This document shows, piece by piece, positions 45,977-54,400 of a stretch of DNA of 64,000 bases; the stretch's first letter is position 1, and each line of letters opens with the position of its first letter. Made by a program: the position numbers and the translations under genes. The notes beneath the pieces are model-generated. The model saw only the letters and a program-made list of their open reading frames with translations. It did no database searches and was not told the origin of the DNA. The DNA comes from Pseudorhodobacter sp. PARRP1. Its GTDB lineage: Bacteria > Pseudomonadota > Alphaproteobacteria > Rhodobacterales > Rhodobacteraceae. The DNA lies in the NCBI GenBank assembly GCA_002256245.1, contig NKIU01000003.1:62001-126000 (forward strand). Reading direction: 5' to 3'.

Positions 45977-46153
45977 ATGACGCGCCTGATGATGTTGCTG
46001 TTCTCGATGGTGGCGACAACTCTGATGGGGGTGGGCGTGATCATTGCCCTGACCACGGGGTTTGACACGCTGAAACCGATCATGCTTGCGGCAGCGGTTG
46101 GCTTTGTCCTGGCGGTTCCGGTCGCATGGCTGATCGCGAGAAAACTTGCCTGA
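45977..46153 (+). CDS. Small two-helix membrane protein (often mislabelled CTP synthetase)
   Basis: A 58-residue protein with two hydrophobic segments (about 4-27 and 35-55) and a basic C-terminus AWLIARKLA. AAGGAG precedes the ATG. The family is common in Rhodobacteraceae and often carries the wrong name CTP synthetase, to which it bears no relation. Function unknown. Confidence 0.75.
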   Translation: MTRLMMLLFSMVATTLMGVGVIIALTTGFDTLKPIMLAAAVGFVLAVPVAWLIARKLA

Positions 46154-46213
46154 CAGGCGACGGATTGTCATGTGGGTGGCGTATCACAGAAAGCAGATTT
46201 GAAAGGATATCGC

Positions 46214-46702
46214 ATGTCAGCGCCCCAGGGGTATTCCGCAACGCAGATCGTCCTACACTGGCTGGTCGCGGGACTGATCCTGTTTCAGTTGGTGTTTGGC
46301 GAGGCGATGAGCACCGCCTGGCGGGCGGTGCGGCGCGATATGGCGCCCGATATGACCCTGGCGGTCTGGGCGCATATCATCGCAGGCATTGCGGTGCTGG
46401 TGTTTGCGCTGTGGCGGTTGCAATTGCGTGCCACGCGCGGAGCGCCCGATGCCCCGGCGGATACGGCGCTGATGATGGCTGCCGCGACATGGGGGCATCG
46501 GGCGCTATACGCGGTGATGCTGCTGACCCCGATCACCGGGTTGCTGGCGTGGTATGGCGGCGTGGTGGAAGCGGGCGAAGTGCATGAGTGGTTCAAGCCG
46601 GTGATCATCGTTCTGGTGGCGGGGCATGTGCTGGCGGCGCTGTATCACCAGTTCATCCGCAAAGACGGTTTGCTTGTGCGGATGAAGCGTCCGCTGGACT
46701 GA
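46214..46702 (+). CDS. Cytochrome b561 family protein
   Basis: A 162-residue four-helix membrane cytochrome b. Heme-ligand histidines are in IVLHWLVAGLILFQ, WAHIIAGIAVL, HEWFKPVIIVLVAGHVLAALYHQF (spaced as in prokaryotic b561). It probably passes electrons between quinol and a periplasmic partner. GAAAGGA precedes the ATG at 46214. Confidence 0.88.
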   Translation: MSAPQGYSATQIVLHWLVAGLILFQLVFGEAMSTAWRAVRRDMAPDMTLAVWAHIIAGIAVLVFALWRLQLRATRGAPDAPADTALMMAAATWGHRALYAVMLLTPITGLLAWYGGVVEAGEVHEWFKPVIIVLVAGHVLAALYHQFIRKDGLLVRMKRPLD

Positions 46703-46746
46703 GGCGCGCGGCCTGCACCAAGCCGGAAAACGAGGTTTTCCGTGCA

Positions 46747-46767
46747 CGATTTTTGGCTCAAAAATCG
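46747..46767. repeat. CGATTTTTG/CAAAAATCG palindrome, copy 1
   Basis: Nine-base arms with loop GCT, preceded by CGTGCA, just after the alpha/beta-hydrolase stop on the minus strand. An exact copy lies at 51376-51396 in the same position relative to its gene. Confidence 0.75.
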
Positions 46768-46774
46768 GTTTGGC

Positions 46775-47545
46775 TCAGGCGTTCAGGAAAACCTGCACCG
46801 CTTGTTCAAATTCGCGCGGGCGCTCGGCGTGCAGCCAGTGGCCTGCGCCGGGCAGTTTGGCGAAATGCGATTTCGGAAACAGGCTGCGGATGGTGTCGCG
46901 GTATTCTGGCTTGACGTAATGCGACAGCGCCCCGGTCAGAAACAGCGTGTGCCCGTCAAACTGCCCGGTGGTGCCCGGCCAGCCGACGATTTGCGGCATC
47001 TCGGTCTCTAGCACATCCAGGTTCAGCCGCCAAACCGGGGGCTGTGCTTTCAAATCCAGCGATTGCAGGAAAAACGCGCGCAGGGCAGGGTCTGCGACGG
47101 TGGCACTCAGCCGCCGGTCTGCCTCGCTGCGCGAGGTGAGGCCGGTCAGATCCAGCGCGCGCATGGCGGTGATATATTGGGTCTGATCATGGCCATAGGC
47201 GACCGGGGCGATATCGGCCACCACCAGTTTGCGGATCAGTTCGGGGCGGGTCAGTGCCAGTTGCATCGCGGCCTTGCCGCCCATCGAATGGCCCAGCACA
47301 TCCATCGGCGCGCCGAAATGCGTGATCACCTCGGCCAGATCGCCCGCCATATCGGCGTAGCTGTGGGTGGCTGTGCGTGGGCTTTGGCCGTGGTTGCGCA
47401 TATCGACCGCATGGACGGTGCGCCCCGCTGCAAGGTGGCGGGCGATCACCCCCCAGTTGCGGGCAGAGCCGTAAAGCCCGTGCACGATCAAAAGATCGAG
47501 CTGCGTGGTGGCGGCGGCGGCGGGATAGGTGGATGTGGCAAGCAT
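46775..47545 (-). CDS. Alpha/beta-hydrolase, esterase YbfF-like
   Basis: A 256-residue alpha/beta-hydrolase. The nucleophile elbow GHSMGG is near residue 93, the oxyanion-side motif HGLYGSARNW near 22 and the catalytic His in GAGHWLHAERP near 235. Similar in length to YbfF-type esterases. The ATG at 47545 starts directly ahead of the first beta strand; the frame extends far upstream without content. Substrate unknown. Confidence 0.85.
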   Translation of the reverse strand: MLATSTYPAAAATTQLDLLIVHGLYGSARNWGVIARHLAAGRTVHAVDMRNHGQSPRTATHSYADMAGDLAEVITHFGAPMDVLGHSMGGKAAMQLALTRPELIRKLVVADIAPVAYGHDQTQYITAMRALDLTGLTSRSEADRRLSATVADPALRAFFLQSLDLKAQPPVWRLNLDVLETEMPQIVGWPGTTGQFDGHTLFLTGALSHYVKPEYRDTIRSLFPKSHFAKLPGAGHWLHAERPREFEQAVQVFLNA

Positions 47546-47640
47546 GTTGCGTTCATAGCGCGGACATATTGTTTCGGCCAGAGCGGTTGAAGCCCCTCGC
47601 CCGCAGCGGTAAGGTCCGCCACAACAAAAGGGATGCACGC

Positions 47641-48012
47641 ATGACCGGAGTGCCCATTCAACAGATGGCCGACCGCGTGGCAGGTTTGATGGAGCAGCGC
47701 CTGCGCGTGCGCGGCAGCGGCTTGGCCGAAAAGCTGCACAAGGGCGGGCGGTTGTTGCCGCGCCGGGTGCGCACGGCGGCAGAGGGGCTGCAAGCTGCGG
47801 CGGTGATCGCGCAGAACCCCAAGCTTTGGGCGCAGATTGATCAGGAAGCGGTGGCGCAGGCCTATGACATCTGCGTGCGTCATCTGAATGGTGTCGATGG
47901 CAAAGACCGCCGCAAGGGCGCGCTGGTTTCGGTTGCGGGATCGGTTGCGTTCTCGGTGCTGGCGGTGGCGGCACTGTTGTTTGCGGTGCTGCTGTGGCGC
48001 GGGTTTATCTAG
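47641..48012 (+). CDS. Membrane-anchored protein of unknown function
   Basis: A 123-residue protein with a basic, helix-forming cytosolic N-part (RVRGSGLAEKLHKGGRLLPRRVR) and one C-terminal membrane segment (about 97-120, VAFSVLAVAALLFAVLLWRGFI in part). AAGGGA precedes the ATG. It is convergent with the DUF817 gene. Not recognised beyond this. Confidence 0.7.
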   Translation: MTGVPIQQMADRVAGLMEQRLRVRGSGLAEKLHKGGRLLPRRVRTAAEGLQAAAVIAQNPKLWAQIDQEAVAQAYDICVRHLNGVDGKDRRKGALVSVAGSVAFSVLAVAALLFAVLLWRGFI

Positions 48013-48032
48013 GCAGGTTCATCTGGCCGGGC

Positions 48033-48875
48033 TCATCTGGGCGGGCGCAAGGCGGCGCGGCTGACCAGGGTGACCGTGGCGAAGGCCACATACAGCAACA
48101 GATACCACGATCCGATCTTGGCAAAGCTGACCCAGTGGTCGGGGCGTTGGCCGGCGTACGCCCAAGTCCCCGTGGCGGTGCCGACATTCTCGGCGACCCA
48201 AAGTGCCAGCGATGACAGGAAGGCCGCGAGCGGCAGCGGCATCCACCAATCGCGGTGCGAGATGCGAAAGGTGATGCGGGTGCGCGCGTAGATCAGCAGG
48301 GTGGCGGCAAACAGGGCCAGCCGGATGTCGGGTAGAAAGTGGTGGGCGAAGAAATTGACATAGATCGCCCCCGCCAGCGCAAAGGTCAGCCACAAAGGCG
48401 GGTAGGGTGCAAAACGCATCTCGAAAATGCGGATCACGCGGGCCATATAGCTGCCGACGCTTGCATACATAAAGCCGGAAAACAGCGGCACGCCCGCCAG
48501 TTTGAACAGGCCGGGTTCTGGGTAAGCCCATGATCCGGCATGGGTTTTGAACAGCTCCATCGCGGTGCCGGTGAGGTGGAACAACAAGATGACGCGGGCT
48601 TCCTCCCATGTTTCCAGCCGCAGCCACAGAAAGGCTGCTTGGGTGGCGAGCGCGAACAGGAACAGCGCGTCATAGCGGGCAAGCGGCCAGTCGGGCTGCC
48701 AGATCGCTTTGCTGGCGATGATCGCCAGCAGCAACAGCCCGCCGAACAGGCTGGCCCAGCCCTGCTTGAGCACGAACATGGTGAATTCGGCCAGCGCAAA
48801 CGGCAAACGCGCGCGGGCCCAATCGCCAAGGCGGCGTTCAAGGCGGGGGGTGGAGGGTTTTAAGTCGCGCGTCAT
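48033..48875 (-). CDS. DUF817 family membrane protein
   Basis: A 280-residue integral membrane protein with about eight hydrophobic segments, of the DUF817 family. Conserved-looking polar residues in the core (FHLTGTAMELFKTHAGSW, FFAHHFLPDIR) suggest an enzyme or carrier. The ATG at 48875 begins MTRDLKPSTPRLERR. It follows the glyA terminator on the minus strand. Confidence 0.82.
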   Translation of the reverse strand: MTRDLKPSTPRLERRLGDWARARLPFALAEFTMFVLKQGWASLFGGLLLLAIIASKAIWQPDWPLARYDALFLFALATQAAFLWLRLETWEEARVILLFHLTGTAMELFKTHAGSWAYPEPGLFKLAGVPLFSGFMYASVGSYMARVIRIFEMRFAPYPPLWLTFALAGAIYVNFFAHHFLPDIRLALFAATLLIYARTRITFRISHRDWWMPLPLAAFLSSLALWVAENVGTATGTWAYAGQRPDHWVSFAKIGSWYLLLYVAFATVTLVSRAALRPPR

Positions 48876-48916
48876 GGCAACCGGGTCATTTGAACAAAAT
48901 GGGTGTCGGCAAAGCA

Positions 48917-48944
48917 AAAGGGCGCAGGTTACCCTGCGCCCTTT
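48917..48944 (-). terminator. Rho-independent terminator of glyA
   Basis: Perfect 12-base arms AAAGGGCGCAGG/CCTGCGCCCTTT with a four-base loop and TTTT after it on the minus strand, 17 bases past the glyA stop. Confidence 0.9.
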
Positions 48945-48960
48945 CGGTGGTTCTAAGGCC

Positions 48961-50253
48961 TTACAGCCCCGGATACATCGGGAATTTTTCGCACAAAGCC
49001 TCGACCTTGGCTTTCACCGCAGCTTCGACCTCGCCGTTGCCGTCTTCGCCATTGGCGGCCAGACCATCGACGACTTCGACGATCCATTTGCCGATCTGGC
49101 GGAACTCGGCCTCGGCGAAGCCGCGGGTGGTGCCTGCGGGGGTGCCGAGGCGGACGCCGCTGGTGACGGTCGGCTTTTCCGGGTCAAACGGGATGCCGTT
49201 CTTGTTGCAGGTGATGTTGGCGCGGCCCAAGGCTTTCTCGGTGGCGTTGCCTTTGACGTTCTTGGGGCGCAGATCGACCAGCATTACATGGGTGTCGGTG
49301 CCGCCGGTGACGATATCAAGGCCACCTTTCATCAACTCATCCGCCAAGGCTTGCGCGTTCTTGATCACTTGCCCGGTGTAGGTTTTGAATTCGGGGCGCA
49401 AAGCCTCGCCAAACGCCACGGCTTTGGCGGCGATGACATGCATCAAGGGGCCGCCCTGGATGCCGGGGAAAATCGCCGAGTTTATCTTCTTGGCGATATC
49501 CTCGTTGTTGGTCAGGATCATGCCGCCGCGCGGGCCGCGCAGGGTTTTGTGGGTCGTGGTGGTCGCCACATCGGCATAGGGGAAGGGCGAGGGGTGATGG
49601 CCGCCGGCCACAAGGCCCGCAAAGTGCGCCATATCCACCAGCAGATAGGCGCCAACCTTGTCGGCAATCGCGCGGAAACGGGCGAAGTCGATCTGGCGCG
49701 GAATGGCCGAGCCGCCTGCGATGATCAGCTTGGGCTGATGCTCGACCGCCAGCGCCTCGACCTGATCGTAGTCGATCAGGTTATCCTGCTGGCGCACGCC
49801 GTATTGGATGGCGTTGAACCATTTGCCCGACTGGTTCGGTGCCGCGCCATGGGTCAGGTGGCCGCCCGAGGCCAGATTCATCCCCAGAATGGTGTCGCCG
49901 GGCTTGATCAGCGCGGTGAACACGCCTTGGTTGGCCTGCGAGCCTGAATTCGGCTGCACGTTGGCGAATGCGCAGCCAAACAGCTGCTTGGCGCGCTCAA
50001 TCGCCAGATTTTCCGCCACATCGACCCATTCGCAGCCACCGTAATAGCGCTTGCCCGGATAGCCCTCGGCGTATTTGTTGGTCATCACCGAGCCTTGCGC
50101 TTCCATCACGGCGCGGCTGACGATGTTTTCCGAGGCGATCAGTTCGATCTCGTGGCGTTGACGGCCCAGTTCCTTGGTGATCGCGCCGAACAGGTCGGGG
50201 TCACGGGAGGACAGGCTTTCAGTGAAAAATCCGGTGTCGCGGTGGGCGGTCAT
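48961..50253 (-). CDS. glyA: Serine hydroxymethyltransferase
   Basis: A 430-residue PLP enzyme interconverting serine and glycine with transfer of C1 to THF. The PLP lysine is in [14 protein letters not shown]; the [14 protein letters not shown] and GSQANQGVF segments are typical. Single gene with its own promoter candidate and terminator. Confidence 0.96.
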   Translation of the reverse strand: MTAHRDTGFFTESLSSRDPDLFGAITKELGRQRHEIELIASENIVSRAVMEAQGSVMTNKYAEGYPGKRYYGGCEWVDVAENLAIERAKQLFGCAFANVQPNSGSQANQGVFTALIKPGDTILGMNLASGGHLTHGAAPNQSGKWFNAIQYGVRQQDNLIDYDQVEALAVEHQPKLIIAGGSAIPRQIDFARFRAIADKVGAYLLVDMAHFAGLVAGGHHPSPFPYADVATTTTHKTLRGPRGGMILTNNEDIAKKINSAIFPGIQGGPLMHVIAAKAVAFGEALRPEFKTYTGQVIKNAQALADELMKGGLDIVTGGTDTHVMLVDLRPKNVKGNATEKALGRANITCNKNGIPFDPEKPTVTSGVRLGTPAGTTRGFAEAEFRQIGKWIVEVVDGLAANGEDGNGEVEAAVKAKVEALCEKFPMYPGL

Positions 50254-50358
50254 GACGTCTCCTGCGGGTGAAGGGTATTTGCAGAGGTTTTAGGCCAAGG
50301 GTGGGGACGGGGGAAGGCAATAAACGACAGAGAAGGCGTCGGTTACGCCGTCTTGTTC

Positions 50359-50388
50359 ACTATAGGAAACTTGTTAGCGTGATCGCAA
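50359..50388 (-). promoter_or_regulatory. Candidate sigma-70 promoter of glyA
   Basis: On the minus strand TTGCGA (50383-50388) and TATAGT (50359-50364) are 18 bases apart, about 105 bases upstream of the glyA start. Confidence 0.4.
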
Positions 50389-50474
50389 GCCTCGGCGGCG
50401 TCGCAGGCATCGGCAGGGGTTGAGTTTGGCGGCCGCAAAGGCAAGGCTGCGAGTCCCGATCAAAGGAGTCTGGT

Positions 50475-51239
50475 GTGCCGTTCAAAAACATTGCCTTCGC
50501 GGCCAGTCCGACCCCCGCCGCCCAAGAGGCGCTGGCGGAACTGGTGGCGCTGCATGGCCAGGTGCCGCTTGCGGCGGCGGATGTGGTGGTGGCGCTGGGC
50601 GGCGACGGTTTCATGCTGCAAACCCTGCATGAGACGCAAGCCTTGGGCTTGCCGGTTTACGGGATGAACTGCGGCACGGTGGGGTTCTTGATGAACACCT
50701 TCTCGGCCGATCTGCTGCCAAAACGGCTGGCGGTGGCGGAGGAGGCGGTGATCCATCCGCTGGCGATGACCGCCGTGTCGGTGGATGGGTCGATCACGCA
50801 GGCCTTGGCGATCAATGAGGTGTCGCTGCTGCGGGCGGGGCCGCAGGCGGCGAAGGTGCGGATCTCGGTCGATGGGGTGGTGCGGCTGGAGGAGTTGGTT
50901 TGCGACGGCGTGCTGGTGGCGACGCCTGCGGGTTCCACCGCTTACAATTATTCCGCGCATGGGCCGATCTTGCCGATCGGGTCTGATGTGCTGGCGCTGA
51001 CCCCGATGGCGGCGTTTCGGCCGCGGCGGTGGCGGGGGGCGTTGCTGCCGAAATCGGTGGTGGTGCGGTTTGATATTCTGGAGCCCGGCAAGCGCCCGGT
51101 GCGGGCGGACGCGGACAGCCGCCCGGTGACGGATGTGGTGTCGGTGGAAATTCGATCAGAACCTGCGATCCGGCACCGGATTTTGTTTGATCCGGGGCAT
51201 GGGCTGGAAGAGCGGCTGATCGTGGAGCAGTTCGCCTGA
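50475..51239 (+). CDS. nadK: NAD kinase
   Basis: A 254-residue enzyme phosphorylating NAD to NADP. The ATP/NAD motif GGDGFMLQTLHE (about 37-48) and NCGTVGFLMN (about 70) are visible, with the later GSTAYNYSAHGPILPI loop. Start is GTG with GGAG six bases upstream. Divergent from glyA. Confidence 0.92.
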   Translation: MPFKNIAFAASPTPAAQEALAELVALHGQVPLAAADVVVALGGDGFMLQTLHETQALGLPVYGMNCGTVGFLMNTFSADLLPKRLAVAEEAVIHPLAMTAVSVDGSITQALAINEVSLLRAGPQAAKVRISVDGVVRLEELVCDGVLVATPAGSTAYNYSAHGPILPIGSDVLALTPMAAFRPRRWRGALLPKSVVVRFDILEPGKRPVRADADSRPVTDVVSVEIRSEPAIRHRILFDPGHGLEERLIVEQFA

Positions 51240-51350
51240 TGGCTGCGGTCCCGCGATGGGACCGAGAATTTATCTATAAAAATCAAAGCCAAAAGCTATG
51301 GCGTTTAGAAAGCGTTCATAATTTTCGCCGCCCCGCATGGGGGTCGCGCG

Positions 51351-51371
51351 CGATTTCTGTGACAGAAATCG
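51351..51371. repeat. Palindrome CGATTTCTGT/ACAGAAATCG
   Basis: Exact ten-base arms around a single base, immediately before the CGATTTTTG palindrome. Confidence 0.7.
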
Positions 51372-51375
51372 TGCA

Positions 51376-51396
51376 CGATTTTTGGCTCAAAAATCG
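51376..51396. repeat. CGATTTTTG/CAAAAATCG palindrome, copy 2
   Basis: Same hairpin as at 46747-46767, with the same flanks GTGCA on one side and CGG on the other, overlapping the 3' end of the response-regulator gene. Confidence 0.75.
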
Positions 51397-52844
51397 GCTT
51401 GGGGCTGGCGCTGCGACCAGGCTTCGATCTTGCGGTACAGCGTTGAGGGCGACAGTTCCAGCACGCGGGCGGCTTTGGGCACAGAGCCGTTGTGGCGCGC
51501 CAAGGTGGCTTCGATCACCATGCGTTCAACCTCGGCCAAGGGGCGGCCAAGCAGCGCGTCCAGCGAAAGTGCCGCGTCGTGCGGGCCGCTTTGGTCGGGC
51601 GGTGCCAGTGTCGGCAGGATCGGCGCATCTTCGGCCTGACGCGGCAGGCTTGCGGGCAGCATTGCCAAGGTCAGCACGCCGCCATCATGCAGCACGGCGA
51701 CGTTGCGGATCACGTTCAGCAGTTGGCGCACATTGCCGGGCCACGGCAGGCGGCGGAACAGCGCGCGCACTTCGGGGGCCAGCCCGTCAAACTGCTTGCC
51801 TTCCTCTTGCGCAAAGCGGGCAAGTGCTGTTTCGGCAATTTCGATCACATCATTGTCGCGCTCGCGCAGGGGGGGCATGTGGATCGGCACCACGAACAGG
51901 CGGTAAAACAAATCCTCGCGGAATTGGCCGCGCCGCACGGCATCCATCGGATCGCGGTTGGTGGCGCAGACGATGCGGACGTTGACCTTTTTGGGCCGGG
52001 TGGCCCCCACCGGCACCACGGTTGAGGTTTGCAGAAAACGCAGCAGCTTGGTTTGCAGCGCGGGCGCCATTTCGCAGACTTCATCCAGAAACAGCGTGCC
52101 GCCATCTGCGGCGGCGGCGGCGCCCGGTTTGTCGGATATCGCGCCGGTGAAGCTGCCTTTCATATGGCCGAACACTTCGGATTCCAGCAAATCCTGCGGG
52201 ATCGCGCCGCAGTTCAGCGCGATGAACGGGCCTGCGGCGCGGGGGCTGTTGCCATGCACGGCCAGCGCGCACAACTCTTTGCCGGTGCCGCTTTCGCCGG
52301 TGATGAACACCGTGGCCATCGAACGCGCCACCGAGACGATGGTGGCGTGGATGTTCGCCATCGCGTCGGATGCGCCGATGAAGCCGCTGCCAATCGGCGC
52401 AAGCGGGGCGACAGGTTGCGTGACGGGGGCTGAAACCGGCAGGGCGGCGGCTTTCGGGGGTGCGGCGGTTTGTGCGGTCTTGTGGGCGTTGGCGACGACA
52501 TTCAGCAGGCGCGCCTCGTCAAACGGTTTGACCAGAAATTCATGCGCGCCTGCCCGCATCGCCTCGACCGCCTTGTTGATCGAGCCATGCGCGGTCATCA
52601 CCACGACATGCAGGGCGGGGTTGATTTGCAGCATCTCGCGCATCAGATCAAGGCCGTCGCGGTCGGGCAGCACGAGGTCAAGCAGGATGACCTGCGGGGA
52701 TGCTTCGCGCATCAGTTCTACCCCCTCGGCGGCGGTGCCTGCGGTGACAACGGCGTAACCGGATTTGGTCAGCGCTGCCCGGTAGAGCAGTTGCAGCGAC
52801 GGTGTATCCTCGATCAACAAGATGGGCGGCAGCGGTGGGGTCAC
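51387..52844 (-). CDS. Sigma-54-dependent response regulator (NtrC/DctD type)
   Basis: A 485-residue regulator. Receiver domain with Asp56; AAA domain with Walker A GESGTGKE (183-190), sigma-54 contact loop GSFTGA (230-235; usual GAFTGA) and Walker B GGTLFLDEV; C-terminal Fis-type helix-turn-helix ending SPSTLYRKIEAW. GTG start overlaps the kinase gene by four bases and has AGGAG upstream. It should activate sigma-54 promoters in response to the neighbouring kinase. The target genes are not evident. Confidence 0.9.
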   Translation of the reverse strand: MTPPLPPILLIEDTPSLQLLYRAALTKSGYAVVTAGTAAEGVELMREASPQVILLDLVLPDRDGLDLMREMLQINPALHVVVMTAHGSINKAVEAMRAGAHEFLVKPFDEARLLNVVANAHKTAQTAAPPKAAALPVSAPVTQPVAPLAPIGSGFIGASDAMANIHATIVSVARSMATVFITGESGTGKELCALAVHGNSPRAAGPFIALNCGAIPQDLLESEVFGHMKGSFTGAISDKPGAAAAADGGTLFLDEVCEMAPALQTKLLRFLQTSTVVPVGATRPKKVNVRIVCATNRDPMDAVRRGQFREDLFYRLFVVPIHMPPLRERDNDVIEIAETALARFAQEEGKQFDGLAPEVRALFRRLPWPGNVRQLLNVIRNVAVLHDGGVLTLAMLPASLPRQAEDAPILPTLAPPDQSGPHDAALSLDALLGRPLAEVERMVIEATLARHNGSVPKAARVLELSPSTLYRKIEAWSQRQPQADF

Positions 52845-54352
52845 GTCTGCTCCTGAGCCGGGGCTTGCGGGAAGTGCTGGATGGGGTTGGCGCTTTTGTG
52901 ATCAATGAAATTGATCAGCATGTCGAGGTGTTCAAGGGTTTGTGGCAGCAAGCGTTGCAGGCTGTCGTTATCGGGCACCGGTTGGTGGGCAAGGGCATTC
53001 ATCGACTGCGCCAGTTGATGCAAAAGGTTCGCCCCCGCCGTGCCTGCGAGCGCGATCATCACATGGGTCTGACGGCGCACCTCAAGCCAATCCGGGCCTT
53101 GCGCGGCGGACAGCAGGGCGCGTTTGGCGGCGCGCAGGTCTTTTTGCAGATGGTCAAGCAGTTCGGCGGCCATTTTAGGCCCCGCCATGTCGAGCAGGTC
53201 TTGAAACTGCGCCGGTTCGATCTGGGGCATGGCGGGTTCCACACCCGGCTTGCGGTGCAGCACCTGCGTCAGGGCTGCGCACAGCGTATCGGCGCGGGCC
53301 AAGGCGGTGCAGAGCACAGCATCGGCCCCGGCAGCGCGAAGGGCGGTGTCAGGCGCGCGCGAGTGATCGGCGGTGATGGCAAGGATCGGCAGATGCGCCA
53401 GCGGCCCCGGTTGGCTGCGGATGTGGCGGATCACCTCGACCGCGCTGGTGTGGGGCATGTCGATGTCGATCAGCAGGGCGTCAAATCGGGCTTGGGTCAG
53501 GTGTTTAAGCACTTTCAGCCCGTCGGCGGCGGCACTCACCTGCGCGCCGAGGCTGGTCAGATCGCCCGACAGGCGCTGCCGTGCGCTGTCGTTGGCGGCG
53601 GCGACAAGCACGCGGCGGCCTTGCAGCGGGCCCGGTTCGGCCGGGCCCGGTTCGGCCGGGGCTGGGGCGGGCTGCGGTGCGGGCGGTTGCGCAAGTGGCA
53701 GCAATACCACCACTTGTGCGCCGCCCGCCGGGTGGTTGGCCGCGCTGATCTGGCCGCCCATGTCGCAGGCGATCTGCCGGACGATATGCAGCCCCAAGCC
53801 CGCGCCGGGGGTGCTGGTGGCGGCCTCCGGGCTGGAAAGCCGCGCCAGTGTTGCGGCATCAAAGCCCTTGCCCTGATCCTGCACGGTGATCTGCAACTGA
53901 CGCGCGGGTGTTATCTGCAAATGACAGGTGATGGTGGCGGCATCGGCGTGGCGCAGCGCGTTGTTCAGCAGGTTTGCCAAAATCCGCTCTATCCCCGCCG
54001 GATCAAGCGGCAAGTCGGCGGGCAGGTCTTCGGCCAGCAGATCAAGCGTGATCCCCTGTTCGGTGGCGCGGGTCTGCCAGCGCAGGCGCAGGCTGTTCAG
54101 CAGGTGTTCGGTGTGCAGACCGATCGGGATGGGGCCAATCGGGGTGGGGCCAAGCAGGGCCAGCGCGCTGTCGAGCAGCAGCGCCATGGCTGCGCTGGCT
54201 GCCTGCGTGCGGGCAAGATGCGCGCGCGGGGCAGAGGGCGGCAGATCGCGCTCGATCAGGAGCAAGCCGCCGATCACCTCGGACAGGGTCGCACGCAGAT
54301 CGTGGCCCAGAAGGGCGACGGTCTGAGCATCTGAAGGTGCAGGCCTTTGCAT
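52841..54352 (-). CDS. Soluble hybrid histidine kinase with degenerate receiver and Hpt domain
   Basis: A 503-residue cytosolic kinase without membrane segments or sensor domain. Dimerisation/phosphoacceptor His17 in LLGHDLRATL; ATPase domain with N-box near 128-135, QDQGKGF and GAGLGL (183-188); receiver at about 246-365 with Asp296 (DIDMP) but lacking the N-terminal acidic pair (AAAND) and the conserved Lys; Hpt domain with His430 in RRQTHVMIALAGTAG. It is coupled to the sigma-54 regulator. The defective receiver suggests the Hpt domain, not the receiver, passes phosphate on; that is inference. Confidence 0.82.
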   Translation of the reverse strand: MQRPAPSDAQTVALLGHDLRATLSEVIGGLLLIERDLPPSAPRAHLARTQAASAAMALLLDSALALLGPTPIGPIPIGLHTEHLLNSLRLRWQTRATEQGITLDLLAEDLPADLPLDPAGIERILANLLNNALRHADAATITCHLQITPARQLQITVQDQGKGFDAATLARLSSPEAATSTPGAGLGLHIVRQIACDMGGQISAANHPAGGAQVVVLLPLAQPPAPQPAPAPAEPGPAEPGPLQGRRVLVAAANDSARQRLSGDLTSLGAQVSAAADGLKVLKHLTQARFDALLIDIDMPHTSAVEVIRHIRSQPGPLAHLPILAITADHSRAPDTALRAAGADAVLCTALARADTLCAALTQVLHRKPGVEPAMPQIEPAQFQDLLDMAGPKMAAELLDHLQKDLRAAKRALLSAAQGPDWLEVRRQTHVMIALAGTAGANLLHQLAQSMNALAHQPVPDNDSLQRLLPQTLEHLDMLINFIDHKSANPIQHFPQAPAQEQT

Positions 54353-54400
54353 GGCGCCAAGGTAAGCGCTGGGGCCGCTTTGTCTAGGGGGCCTTGGGGG

